Shown here piece by piece: positions 25,273 to 34,177 of a stretch of DNA of 64,000 nucleotides. Source of the DNA: Bacteroidetes bacterium 47-18. Lineage in GTDB: Bacteria > Bacteroidota > Bacteroidia > Chitinophagales > Chitinophagaceae. Position numbers and translations under genes: made by a program. Each line of letters opens with the position of its first letter. Within the stretch, counting starts at the first letter, position 1. Under the pieces are notes generated by a model. That model did no database searches. It was given only the letters and a program-made list of their open reading frames with translations, and was not told where the DNA came from. The stretch lies in the NCBI GenBank assembly GCA_001897155.1, contig MKSF01000015.1:93039-157038 (forward strand), read 5' to 3'.

Positions 25273-26568
25273 ATGTACAATTATATTACCGCGGAAGAAG
25301 CTGCACTCTTTGTGCAGAGCGGTCAGCGGGTTTTCATACACGGAAGTGCCGCCACGCCTTTACATATCGTCAATGTATTGTTTGACAGGGCGGCCTCCCT
25401 GGAGCAGGTTGAGCTGGTTTCTATCTCTACCTTCGGGGACCTGCAATGGCATAAGCCCGGGGTAAAGGATGCCTTTTTTATGAATTCCCTGTTTGTCTCT
25501 GCCAATGTAAGGGAATGGGTGAACAGCGGCCGGGGCGATTATGTGCCTGTATTCCTGAGCGAGATCCCGCGCCTGTTCAGCAGCGGCGCCCTGCCGCTGG
25601 ATGTGGCCATCCTGCAGGTGTCGCCGCCGGATGAGCATGGCTATTGCAGCCTGGGTACCTCTATAGACGCTGCCTGGGCTGCGGCCCGGTATGCGAAAGT
25701 GCTGCTGGCGCAGGTAAATCCTAAAATGCCGAGGACCTTTGGCGATGCCAATATCCATTACACCCGCTTTGCCGCGATGGTATGGCATGAATCGGAGTTG
25801 CCGTCCCTGGACTATAGCGCCAAATCCAATGACGTGATCCGGAAGATAGGCGCTAACGTAGCTTCGCTGATAGAGGATGGCTCTACGCTCCAGGCGGGTA
25901 TCGGCGCTATTCCCGATGCGGTGCTGAGCTGCCTGGGAGACCACAGGGACCTGGGGCTGCATACCGAAATGTTCTCAGACGGTGTGATCACATTAATGGA
26001 GCAGGGAGTCATCAATAATAAGTATAAAAAAGTACGGCCAGGCAAGACGGTGACCTCCTTTGCTGCCGGTACCAGGAAGCTGTATGATTTCCTGAATAAC
26101 AATACGTCCATTGAATTCCTGGATGTATCTTATGTCAATGATCCGACCGTTATCCTTAAGAACCCGAAGGTGGTAGCCATCAACAGCGCGCTGGAAGTGG
26201 ACCTTACCGGCCAGATATGTGCGGATTCCATAGGCACTTACCAGTATTCAGGCATAGGAGGACAGATGGATTTTATGAGAGGGGCCGCGTTATCGGACGG
26301 AGGGAAGCCGATCATTGCCATACCGTCTGTTACTTCCAAAGGTGTTTCCCGTATCACACCGGTTCTGAACAACGGCGCAGGGGTGGTCACTACGAGGGGT
26401 CACGCGCATTATATCGTAACGGAATACGGTACGGTGAATCTTTTCGGTAAGAACCTGGAGCAGCGATCGGAATTGCTGATATCCATTGCGCACCCGGATC
26501 ACAGGGAGCTGCTGGCCATCGCGCACTTTGAAAGATTCAAGCGGCAGGCAAAGATAAAAGCGCATTAA
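25273..26568 (+). CDS. acetyl-CoA hydrolase/transferase family protein (CoA transferase)
   Basis: 431 residues, close to 4-hydroxybutyrate or acetate CoA-transferases. Diagnostic stretches are LQVSPPDEHGYCSLG (about 117-131), LQAGIGAIPDAVL (near 210), the catalytic glutamate in LHTEMFSDG (near 236), and GIGGQMDFMRGA (about 326). It would transfer CoA between short-chain acyl-CoAs and acids in the cytoplasm. The exact acids cannot be told. It is a single gene with TAACTTTG (25240-25247) as a possible -7 element 25 bp upstream. Confidence 0.88.
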   Translation: MYNYITAEEAALFVQSGQRVFIHGSAATPLHIVNVLFDRAASLEQVELVSISTFGDLQWHKPGVKDAFFMNSLFVSANVREWVNSGRGDYVPVFLSEIPRLFSSGALPLDVAILQVSPPDEHGYCSLGTSIDAAWAAARYAKVLLAQVNPKMPRTFGDANIHYTRFAAMVWHESELPSLDYSAKSNDVIRKIGANVASLIEDGSTLQAGIGAIPDAVLSCLGDHRDLGLHTEMFSDGVITLMEQGVINNKYKKVRPGKTVTSFAAGTRKLYDFLNNNTSIEFLDVSYVNDPTVILKNPKVVAINSALEVDLTGQICADSIGTYQYSGIGGQMDFMRGAALSDGGKPIIAIPSVTSKGVSRITPVLNNGAGVVTTRGHAHYIVTEYGTVNLFGKNLEQRSELLISIAHPDHRELLAIAHFERFKRQAKIKAH

Positions 26569-26615
26569 GACAGCAGTGACGCTTTAAAGGAGGCTGTCTG
26601 GAACGCCTTTCGTAT

Positions 26616-26653
26616 GTCACATTGAGCCTGTCGAGTCACATTGAGCCTGTCGA
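26616..26653 (+). repeat. tandem 19-bp repeat
   Basis: Two perfect copies of GTCACATTGAGCCTGTCGA in a row, followed by AATGTG. Words of the type CATTGAGCCTGTCGAA recur between genes in many Bacteroidota. It lies between the CoA-transferase stop and its terminator. Confidence 0.75.
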
Positions 26654-26671
26654 AATGTGCTATGTATAAAT

Positions 26672-26720
26672 AAACAACCCTGTTCATGTCCCGGCTTTGC
26701 TCCATATGACAGGGTTGTTT
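26672..26720 (+). terminator. terminator after the CoA transferase
   Basis: AAACAACCCTGT and ACAGGGTTGTTT arms with a 25-nt loop, then ACTTTT. Sits between convergent genes. Confidence 0.65.
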
Positions 26721-26740
26721 ACTTTTCAGGCAGCCTCATT

Positions 26741-27886
26741 TTAATATTCGAGTATATCTTCTATGCCCAGGTTATTCTTGTAATACAGCATCACCTTATA
26801 GGTCATCATATTGTAGCTTTTCAGACCTTCGTTCTGGCCGAAGAACCGCAGGTAGCTGTCGTAAAATCCCATGGAATAGTTTCGTAGCGGGCTTCTGTAC
26901 CTCCGGCGGTGCGCTTCCATCTCATCCATGACCTCCCTGATCTCATTGGCGATCTTATGCCCGGAGTAATCTTTGAAAGCGGCTGAGTCTACGCGTTTCA
27001 GGTCGCCCAGCACATACAGGAACAGGTCGAACCGGGCAGAAAGCCTGAATATTTCATTGTCCGACGCTGCACAGAGCACATACGCTACAAAATTCGCGTC
27101 CGTTTCAGAGGCGATCCCTTTCTGGTGGGCCATTTCATGCATAAAGACAAAAGGCCGGAAAATATAGAAGAGATCACCGGAATAATGCACCTCACCCGAA
27201 AAGGGAACGAAATAGCCCTGTATGCCCAGCTCCTGCAGGTACCTGCCCAGGGAGGATTTCTTCAGGGGGCTGATAATGGTGCTGCCGCCCAATATACGCT
27301 GGAAATAGCGGTAGGCCTGCTGGTTGATCTCCTGCTCGTCAAAGGCATCCCTGTCGTGGATGTGGTGAAGCGTTGTAAGCAGTTGCTGCTGTAAGGTATC
27401 CAGCACATTGATCAGCTCTTCCCCGTTCCAGTTATACACCACTCTTTTTCTGCCTGCCGCCTCATCATATACAATATAATTCTTGTACAGGTCATACAGG
27501 AGCGGCTGACGGGTATAATTCATTCCCCAGCTAAACACGAAAACGGCATAAATGACAACGCTCCATCGTAATACCCTGACCAGCTCCCTGGCAAGATACG
27601 TAAAGTCCCGGAAGCGGACGCTGAAGAGCGCCGACCGGCATAAGCGGGAAATGGCAATGATGCTTGTCAGCAACAGCATGATATACATCAGGTCGCCCAC
27701 GCTGAAAGGAAGCTCGGAGAACAGGAAAACCCTCAGGCGCTGTATGGGATAATATACCAGGTTCATATAGCCTATACGGGCCCATTCCCAGTGCTTGATG
27801 AGCTTTTCCAGCCCGAATATGACCACAAAGGCCGCTACGGTTTTGACTAACCGTGAGATGATGATATTTTTTGTAGGTTCCGGCAT
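26741..27886 (-). CDS. DUF3810 family membrane metallopeptidase-like protein
   Basis: 381 residues. Three N-terminal membrane segments (about 12-28, 62-82 and 105-122) are followed by a cytoplasmic or periplasmic domain with the zinc-type motif HEMAH in FVFMHEMAHQKGIASETDAN near residue 250, as in DUF3810 proteins. Hydrolase activity is plausible but unproven for the family. The start codon at 27886 is only 4 bp after a perfect hairpin with a T-run, so its expression may be attenuated or the true start may differ. Confidence 0.8.
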   Translation of the reverse strand: MPEPTKNIIISRLVKTVAAFVVIFGLEKLIKHWEWARIGYMNLVYYPIQRLRVFLFSELPFSVGDLMYIMLLLTSIIAISRLCRSALFSVRFRDFTYLARELVRVLRWSVVIYAVFVFSWGMNYTRQPLLYDLYKNYIVYDEAAGRKRVVYNWNGEELINVLDTLQQQLLTTLHHIHDRDAFDEQEINQQAYRYFQRILGGSTIISPLKKSSLGRYLQELGIQGYFVPFSGEVHYSGDLFYIFRPFVFMHEMAHQKGIASETDANFVAYVLCAASDNEIFRLSARFDLFLYVLGDLKRVDSAAFKDYSGHKIANEIREVMDEMEAHRRRYRSPLRNYSMGFYDSYLRFFGQNEGLKSYNMMTYKVMLYYKNNLGIEDILEY

Positions 27887-27957
27887 AAAAAATGACTACT
27901 CAAATTTAAGTAGTCATTGCTAAGATAAGGCACGAAAGCGGTTATTTCTTTCTGAAA
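27887..27957 (-). repeat. duplicate of the der 3' end and terminator
   Basis: CGAAAGCGGTTATTTCTTTC and flanking bases (27933-27955) equal the last codons of der and the bases after them (28753-28775). The hairpin AATGACTACT (27891-27900) / AGTAGTCATT (27909-27918) corresponds to the der terminator at 28712-28739. On the minus strand the hairpin is followed by TTTTTT and then the DUF3810 start codon. Confidence 0.8.
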
Positions 27958-27972
27958 AATAAAGTAAACAGG

Positions 27973-28293
27973 TTATAAGTCTTTCATGCGTTGCCGGATA
28001 TAGCCTATAATACTCACACCCTGCTTTTTTAAAATGGTCTGTTCTACTGCTTCATTATTGTTTGTCTGCATGGTATCAAGTATACAGGACGTATTGACTA
28101 TTCTTACCTGATATTTTTCTAAAAGCTCCTGCGCAATGTTGGGGTTAAGGATAGCTATTCCGTAAAAGTAGTATTCGAGTGTATCTGCTGTTGCGGGTGC
28201 AGGATGAATAGCAGGCATACCCTGTGGCGGGGACTGCTTGCAGGAAAAAAGCAGGAAAAGTACCCCAGCGTATAAGAATGGTATCTTTTGCAT
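27973..28293 (-). CDS. small lipoprotein of unknown function
   Basis: 106 residues with a signal peptide and lipobox LLFSC (Cys18). The mature part is polar, with a proline-rich linker (PPQGMPAIHPAPA), then a short folded region ending GYIRQRMKDL. No family is recognised. It lies with the next gene in a segment bounded by two copies of the der tail, so it may be inserted cargo. Confidence 0.6.
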   Translation of the reverse strand: MQKIPFLYAGVLFLLFSCKQSPPQGMPAIHPAPATADTLEYYFYGIAILNPNIAQELLEKYQVRIVNTSCILDTMQTNNNEAVEQTILKKQGVSIIGYIRQRMKDL

Positions 28294-28321
28294 AAGATTT
28301 TTAGTAAGGTAGCAAACAATA

Positions 28322-28689
28322 TTATAATATAGGAATATTATAAATATAGCAGGCAGCCAAGTTTATTTTTTTGTTTTTTCTGATTATTTTCTTCATTTCA
28401 TGTATATAAGTGTAAATCCCATGATATTGCAACGGTACGCCTCTTAGGTCAAGAACATTATCACTTCTTCTATAATTCTCCCATTGCATAACTAATTGGA
28501 ATTCCGGGATGTCATCTAAAGGATATCCCATTATAAGCAATTCATCAACAATTAATAAATACTCTTCATAGGTCAAAAGAGAGTAATCTTCAATGATAGT
28601 TTCTTCGGTGTCATTATCAGATATTGTATTAGCAAAAACGGGATGTTAAGGCCTAATACGCTAACTAGTACAAAACTTCTTTTTAACAT
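28322..28689 (-). pseudogene. small exported protein gene, frameshifted in the signal peptide
   Basis: From ATG 28689 the frame starts as a signal peptide (MLKRSFVLVSVLGLNIPF), then runs out of frame to a stop. The other frame, entered at about 28640, continues naturally as VFANTISDNDTEETIIEDYS and LTYEEYLLIVDELLIMG to the stop at 28322. One extra or missing base there explains this. The mature protein would be about 100 residues, acidic, of unknown function. True decay and a sequencing error are both possible. Confidence 0.55.
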
Positions 28690-28711
28690 GATTAAGTGTT
28701 TTTTACAAAAA

Positions 28712-28739
28712 AATGACTACTTATAAGTAAGTAGCCATT
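28712..28739 (-). terminator. terminator of der
   Basis: AATGACTACTTA and TAAGTAGCCATT arms (one mismatch) with a TAAG loop, followed on the minus strand by TTTTTTT. The hairpin, T-run and preceding der tail are duplicated at 27887-27957. Confidence 0.8.
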
Positions 28740-28761
28740 TTTATATACTGAACGAAAGCGG

Positions 28762-30138
28762 TTATTTCTTTCTGAAGAAGATCTTAATAGGTACGCCGCT
28801 GAAATTGAAATGCTGGCGAAGCTTGTTTTCCAGGAAGTTCTTATACGGCTGCTTGATATCGTCCGGGTGATTGGAATAAAAAGCGAATACCGGCGTATGG
28901 GTAGGCAGCTGCATCACGAATTTTATCCTTACCGAATAGCCGCGTACGATAGGCGGGGTATAGCGTTCTATCTCTTTCAGCATGACCTCGTTGAGCTCGG
29001 AGGTAGGAATACGCAGTCTCCTGTTCTCATATACTTCCAGCGCCTTTTCCATTGCCTGGAAGATCCTGGTCTTCTCGGTAGCGGAGGTAAAGGTCACCGA
29101 AACGTCTGTAAAAGGCTTCAGCTTCTCTTTTAATTCTCTTTCATAATCCCTGGCGGAATTGGTGGTCTTGCCTTCTACCAGGTCCCATTTATTGACCAGG
29201 ATCAGCAGACCCTTACCTTTCCTGGCAGCCAGGGAGAAGATATTGATGTCCTGCGCAGTCAGTCCTCTGGTGGCGTCCACGAGCAGCATACAGACGTCCG
29301 CGTCGTCCATCGCCTTGATGGCGCGGATGACGGAATAGAACTCCAGGTCTTCCGATACATTTTTCTTTTTACGCAGACCGGCGGTATCTATTAGGATGAA
29401 CTCCTTGCCGAACTGCTTGTAATGGGTATGCACGCTATCCCTGGTCGTTCCCGCAATATCGGACACGATGCTTCTTTCTTCACCTATCATGGCATTCAGG
29501 AGCGTGGACTTCCCGGCGTTGGGCTGACCGATGATGGCAATTTTGGGGATCGGGTTTTTCTCCCGCTCCATTTCTATGATATTCCCGTCCTCGTCTTCCA
29601 CTTTGATGATCTCCACATCCTGCGGCGGCAGGGACCTGCCTTCGGGGATCATAGAGGTGATCAGGTCCAGCATATCTCCGGTACCGGACCCGGAAATGGA
29701 CGATACGAAAGCGTAATGTTCAAACCCGAAAATATAGAACTCGGTAGCATCCAGCATCCGGTCTCCGTTATCCACCTTATTCACCACTACGATGACAGGC
29801 TTTTTGCTGCGGCGCAATACCTGCGCCATAGCGTCATCCAGGTCTGTTACGCCCGCGGTCACATCCACGATGAACAGCAATACATCCGCTTCTTCAATAG
29901 CGATCATCACCTGCTTATTGATCTCTTTTTCAAAGATGTCATCGGACTGCGATACGAATCCTCCCGTATCTATAACGTTGAATGCTTTCCCGTTCCAGTC
30001 TGCAATACCATATTGCCTGTCCCTTGTCACTCCGCTGAAATCATCTACAATCGCTTTCTTTTCTTCAAGCAACCTATTGAACAGTGTAGATTTCCCTACG
30101 TTGGGTCTACCGACAATAGCAACTGTAAATCCGGCCAT
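28762..30138 (-). CDS. der: ribosome-assembly GTPase Der (EngA)
   Basis: 458 residues from the ATG at 30138 (MAGFTVAIVGRPNVGKST); an upstream in-frame start at 30216 would add 26 atypical residues. It has two tandem GTPase domains: P-loops GRPNVGKS (about 10) and GQPNAGKS (about 205), DTGG and DTAG switch II motifs, and NKVD and NKWD specificity motifs. A C-terminal KH-like domain ends at IFFRKK. Der is essential for 50S ribosome maturation. Its last codons and terminator are duplicated downstream. Confidence 0.96.
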   Translation of the reverse strand: MAGFTVAIVGRPNVGKSTLFNRLLEEKKAIVDDFSGVTRDRQYGIADWNGKAFNVIDTGGFVSQSDDIFEKEINKQVMIAIEEADVLLFIVDVTAGVTDLDDAMAQVLRRSKKPVIVVVNKVDNGDRMLDATEFYIFGFEHYAFVSSISGSGTGDMLDLITSMIPEGRSLPPQDVEIIKVEDEDGNIIEMEREKNPIPKIAIIGQPNAGKSTLLNAMIGEERSIVSDIAGTTRDSVHTHYKQFGKEFILIDTAGLRKKKNVSEDLEFYSVIRAIKAMDDADVCMLLVDATRGLTAQDINIFSLAARKGKGLLILVNKWDLVEGKTTNSARDYERELKEKLKPFTDVSVTFTSATEKTRIFQAMEKALEVYENRRLRIPTSELNEVMLKEIERYTPPIVRGYSVRIKFVMQLPTHTPVFAFYSNHPDDIKQPYKNFLENKLRQHFNFSGVPIKIFFRKK

Positions 30139-30260
30139 AAAAAATAATTTGTTTTGAGATGCAAAGTTAGACAATATAATTAGCTTTAGTACTAAAGAAA
30201 TGCTATTAATCGGCACCGTTCCGTAATAGATATGTATATTTGGGAACCAAGTAAGGAGAT

Positions 30261-30383
30261 ATGGAGCATAAAAATACAGAGCGTATCAGGTGGAAAATAT
30301 GGTATGTGGCGCTGCTGATCTGGCTGATCGTCATGATCATCTGCTCTTTCCTTTTTACACTTAAATGGAATGTGGCATTATGA
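30261..30383 (+). CDS. 40-residue single-pass membrane peptide coupled to the symporter
   Basis: A clear Shine-Dalgarno-like AAGGAGAT precedes ATG 30261. The frame reads MEHKNTERIRWKIWYVALLI and on through one transmembrane helix (about 14-33) to LKWNVAL and a stop at 30381. Its TGA overlaps the symporter ATG (ATGA at 30380-30383), so the two are translationally coupled. Small membrane partners are known upstream of some sodium/solute symporters (for example DUF997 with PanF and DUF485 with ActP), which supports a subunit or stabiliser role by analogy only. Confidence 0.7.
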   Translation: MEHKNTERIRWKIWYVALLIWLIVMIICSFLFTLKWNVAL

Positions 30384-32086
30384 GCATAGTGGACTGGGTA
30401 ATAATGATAGCTACCCTCCTGGGTATTGTTATATACGGCGTTTATAAAAGCAGGAATAAAGATGCCGCGGCCTTCATAGGAGCGGACAGGCAACTGCCCT
30501 GGCACGTGGTGCTGCTGGGTATCATGGCCACCCAGGCAAGCGCCATCACGTTTATCTCGGGGCCGGGACAGGCTTTCTCCGACGGTATGCGCTTCCTGCA
30601 GTATTATTTCGGGCTGCCGCTGGCGATGATCGTTATTGCAGCAGTCTTTGTGCCCCTGTACCAGCGGCTGAAGGTCAGGACCGCTTATGAATTCCTGGAC
30701 GAGCGATTTGACCGTCCTACCCGGATCTTTACCGGCATACTCTTCCTGCTCTCCAGGGGCATCAGCACCGGCATGTCGCTCTATGCGCCGGCTATCGTGC
30801 TGGCCACCATCTTCCACTGGAACATCTATTTCATCATCGTGATCATTACGCTGTTCATGCTCCTTTATACTTACCTGGGTGGGGCGGGAGCCATCGCGCA
30901 TACCCAGAAGCTGCAATTTGTGATCATTCTTTCCGCTATGGCGCTGGCAGCCTATTTTATCATACAACTGTTGCCTGGCGATACACCCGTCCGGGATGCC
31001 CTGCACATTGCCGGGGCCAATAATAAGCTTAACATGATCACTACCGGGTTTGACTGGAAGGATAAATACAATATCTATTCCGGCATCATAGGGGGCTTCT
31101 TCCTGGCATTGTCCTACTTCGGTACGGATAACAGCCAGGTAGGCCGTTATATCGGGGGAAAGGGTGTGCGGGAAAGCCGCCTCGGCCTGCTGATGAACGG
31201 CATCGTGAAAATACCGATGCAGTTCCTGATCCTGATGATAGGCATTCTGCTGTTCTCATTCTACAGCCTTACCACCACGCCGCTGTTCTTTAACGAGCAG
31301 GCGGAGCATAAGGTGGCACAGCATTTCCCGGAGCAGTATGACCGGTTGTCCGCCACGCACCGGCAGCTTGCGGAACAGTTGAAGAGCAGGTATGCGGTGC
31401 TGAAAGATGCGGGGTACGATCCCGGTGATGTATCGGTTTACAGGGAGATCAGGGGACTGGATTCGGCCCAGAAAGCCAATAAGAATGAATTTAAAAAGCT
31501 CATCCGGGAGCACAGCAGCCTGATAGGCGCTTCCGATGACGATACCAATTTCATATTCCTGCACTTTGTGAAGCGGTACCTGCCGGTCGGTACCGTGGGT
31601 ATTATATTCTGTATCATCTTCCTGGCCAGCTGGGGATCCATATCGGCAGCACTGCATTCGCTGGCCACCTCCACGCTGCTTGATTTTCATATGCAGCTGA
31701 AGCGGCAGCCTTACAGCGATGAGCAGCAACTGCGATGGGGTCGTTTCTACACCCTGTTCTGGGGACTGTTCAGTATGGTGATCGCTTTTTTCGCTACTCG
31801 TATGAAATCGCTTATTGAGGCTGTAAATGAGCTGGGCAGCTTGTTTTACGGTCCTATCCTGGGTATCTTCCTGGTGGCCTTTTTTGCCAGGCGCGTGAAA
31901 GGCCGGGCTGTGCTGGCTGCGGGCCTGGTGAGCGAGATCGTGGTCCTGGTGGTTTACTGGAGCGATACGGTCGGTTTCCTGTGGCTGAACGTTATAGGCT
32001 CCCTGTGCGTGGTCCTGACCGGTTTGCTCTTCCAGGTATTGTTCGGGAAGCCGTCAGTCCTGCCAGATATTAAGCGCCTGGAATAA
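30380..32086 (+). CDS. sodium:solute symporter (SSS family)
   Basis: 568 residues from ATG 30380 (MSIVDWVIMI); an ATG five codons upstream lies inside the small-peptide gene, and the 4-bp overlap favours the later start. It has about 13 membrane segments. The family features SRNKDAAAFIGADRQLPWH, GIMATQASAITFISGPGQAF and the LeuT-like LGGAGAIAHTQ are visible. A soluble insertion (about 300-390) containing EHKVAQHFPEQYDRLSATH is larger than in typical SSS proteins but seen in Bacteroidota. The substrate is not evident; nothing nearby points to a sugar or amino acid. The last 33 bp overlap the convergent OmpA-family gene. Confidence 0.88.
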   Translation: MSIVDWVIMIATLLGIVIYGVYKSRNKDAAAFIGADRQLPWHVVLLGIMATQASAITFISGPGQAFSDGMRFLQYYFGLPLAMIVIAAVFVPLYQRLKVRTAYEFLDERFDRPTRIFTGILFLLSRGISTGMSLYAPAIVLATIFHWNIYFIIVIITLFMLLYTYLGGAGAIAHTQKLQFVIILSAMALAAYFIIQLLPGDTPVRDALHIAGANNKLNMITTGFDWKDKYNIYSGIIGGFFLALSYFGTDNSQVGRYIGGKGVRESRLGLLMNGIVKIPMQFLILMIGILLFSFYSLTTTPLFFNEQAEHKVAQHFPEQYDRLSATHRQLAEQLKSRYAVLKDAGYDPGDVSVYREIRGLDSAQKANKNEFKKLIREHSSLIGASDDDTNFIFLHFVKRYLPVGTVGIIFCIIFLASWGSISAALHSLATSTLLDFHMQLKRQPYSDEQQLRWGRFYTLFWGLFSMVIAFFATRMKSLIEAVNELGSLFYGPILGIFLVAFFARRVKGRAVLAAGLVSEIVVLVVYWSDTVGFLWLNVIGSLCVVLTGLLFQVLFGKPSVLPDIKRLE

Positions 32087-34003
32087 ACGTTCATTGCCGG
32101 TCACTTTTATTTCAATACGCCTGTTCTGGAACCTGTTCTCCTCGCTGTCGTTCGGTACGAGGGCATTGGCATCCCCCCATCCCCTGACGTCCAGCTGGTC
32201 TTCTTCAAAACCCGCACTTAACAGCGCATCGGCGACCAGCCGCGCTCTCCTGAACGAATAGTCCTGGTTGATAAAAGGGGTGCCGGAATCATCGGTATAG
32301 CTGTATATCTGTATGGTGAAGCCGGGCTGCATGAACTCCCGGAGCTGTGCCAGCACGGGCGCGAGTATATCTTCGGAGATGTGGAGCTGGTTCTTCTGGA
32401 AATTGATCTTCGTAAGGTCGTATGTGATCTGTATATCTTTTTCTTCAGGATATTCAAAGCCCTCCGGTACCATAGGGATGTTACGGATATCGAACGCCGC
32501 CACCATCTGCCTGTCCAGCCTGAAGGTATCCAGCCACTCCCTGTAGCCGAAGCGGAATACTTTCTGGGCGATGGTGGTATGGATGGGCAGCGCCACCACG
32601 TAGGAGCCGTCCCCGCGGTTGGAGACCACGGTCTGCAATGTTTGCTGGCGTTCCGTGTCAAAAAACTCGATGATGGCATTGGATAGCTTGAAATTGCCGA
32701 AGGTATCTATTACTTTCCCGTACACTATGGACATAGGCTGCGGGCGTACCTGTTCCGGCAGCGTTACCTCGTACAGGTCATAGCCGCCATTCCCATCGGG
32801 CTTATCGGAAGCGAAATAGGCCTTTTCCCCGTTGGCATGCACCACCAGGCTCATTTCATTATAGGGCGTATTGATGGTATGGCCGAGATTCCGGGGAGGC
32901 GACCAGCTTCCGTCAGGATTTTTGTGGGAAACGAATATATCCATGCCGCCGAACCCGGGGTGGCCATTGGAGCTGAAATACAGGGTATGGTTGTCAATAG
33001 CCAGGAAGGGGGCCATTTCATCATAAGCGGTATTGATGACATTGCCCAGGTTTTCCGGCAACTGCCAGAGCCCGTCGGTATATCGGGTAACATAAATATC
33101 TTTCCCGCCAAAGCCGCCGGGCTTGTCGCTGACAAAATACAGGGTCCTGTTGTCGCTGGACAGGCAGGGCATACCCTCATAATGAGCGGTATTGATGGTA
33201 GGTCCGAAAGGTTCGCCTTCAGACCAGGCCGTATCTTTCCTATAAGCCATATACAGGTCGCAACCCCCCATGGTTATCTCGTTCGTCCGGGGATTGCCGC
33301 AGCGCATATAGAACATATAATTCCGATCAAAGGACATGAAATGGGCGCTTTCATGCCGGGAAGTGTTGAAGGGAATGCCCAGGTCTTCTATCCTGGTCCA
33401 GGCACAGAGCGTGTCCTTCCGGGCTATATAGAAGTCCTCATCCACACCGTTGGTCCGGCGGGTAAACACAAGCTCTTCATCATTTCCGTGAATAGAGGGA
33501 AAGTATTCATCATACTTCGTATTGACGTAGCTGCCTAATGGAACAGCAGGGGGCAGCAGCGTGTCCGCCTTATACCTGAAGTGGAAATTCACATCTTTCT
33601 GCAGCTTGGAATATTCCGGGTAGCGCGGATGGCGTGCTGTATAGACGGCCTGCTGCCTGTACAGCAGCGCATTGGCTTTGTCAGGCTGGTTATTGAGCAC
33701 ATAGGCCTTTGCCAGCTGAAGGGTGAAGTCCTGGGAAGCGGACGCTTTGAGCATGGCCTTTTCAAAGGTTTGAACGGCGTCGGGAAACTCATTCCTGTTC
33801 AGGAAATAATCGCCGGCCACGGCGTAGAGATAGGGATCATTCGTACCTGCCTGCACCGCTTTCCGGTATTCCCGGGAGGCTTTTTTGTAATTCCTGGCGA
33901 TCTCCAGCTTCCGGGCAGCGTCAAAATGCCGGTTGGCGGGCTGGGCACGGCAGATATTCAGGCCGGAAAAAAGCATAAGCAGAAAAAACAGGTACCGGAA
34001 CAT
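32054..34003 (-). CDS. OmpA-family outer-membrane protein with TPR and PD40 repeats
   Basis: 649 residues. The signal peptide (FLLMLFSGLNICRAQ) is followed by two or three TPR units (about 25-115), then PD40/WD40-like beta-propeller repeats (SFDRNYMFY; SSDNRTLYFVSDKPGGFGG; IDNHTLYFSSNGHPGFGGMD; ANGEKAYFASDKPDGNGGYD), a carboxypeptidase-like beta domain (about 425-490) and a C-terminal OmpA peptidoglycan-binding domain (YSFRRARLVADALLSAGF; NRRIEIKV). This is the common TPR-PD40-OmpA layout of Bacteroidota, PorE-like in form. It would link the outer membrane to peptidoglycan. Confidence 0.87.
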   Translation of the reverse strand: MFRYLFFLLMLFSGLNICRAQPANRHFDAARKLEIARNYKKASREYRKAVQAGTNDPYLYAVAGDYFLNRNEFPDAVQTFEKAMLKASASQDFTLQLAKAYVLNNQPDKANALLYRQQAVYTARHPRYPEYSKLQKDVNFHFRYKADTLLPPAVPLGSYVNTKYDEYFPSIHGNDEELVFTRRTNGVDEDFYIARKDTLCAWTRIEDLGIPFNTSRHESAHFMSFDRNYMFYMRCGNPRTNEITMGGCDLYMAYRKDTAWSEGEPFGPTINTAHYEGMPCLSSDNRTLYFVSDKPGGFGGKDIYVTRYTDGLWQLPENLGNVINTAYDEMAPFLAIDNHTLYFSSNGHPGFGGMDIFVSHKNPDGSWSPPRNLGHTINTPYNEMSLVVHANGEKAYFASDKPDGNGGYDLYEVTLPEQVRPQPMSIVYGKVIDTFGNFKLSNAIIEFFDTERQQTLQTVVSNRGDGSYVVALPIHTTIAQKVFRFGYREWLDTFRLDRQMVAAFDIRNIPMVPEGFEYPEEKDIQITYDLTKINFQKNQLHISEDILAPVLAQLREFMQPGFTIQIYSYTDDSGTPFINQDYSFRRARLVADALLSAGFEEDQLDVRGWGDANALVPNDSEENRFQNRRIEIKVTGNERLFQALNIWQD

Positions 34004-34095
34004 ATATCGGAAAAACGGCTGTTGTTTGTATGAAGTTAAAATTTATATTGTATGGGAATAGGAGGATAAAAATAGGAAAATTTATAAAAATATGT

Positions 34096-34150
34096 TACAT
34101 TTGCATATTGAAACGGAGAAAAGGGCGCTGCTAAAGCACCCTTTCTTGTT
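34096..34150 (+). promoter_or_regulatory. promoter and hairpin leader of rimP-nusA-infB
   Basis: TACATTTG (34096-34103) fits the -7 element. Downstream, AAAGGG...CCCTTT (34120-34144, with inner GCT/AGC pairing) is followed by CTTGTTTTTA, a terminator-like structure located before rimP. Such a leader could attenuate transcription, for example by NusA feedback; that is inference. I do not see a convincing -33 element. Confidence 0.5.
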
Positions 34151-34177
34151 TTTAATATATTGCGAACAACAGACAAG

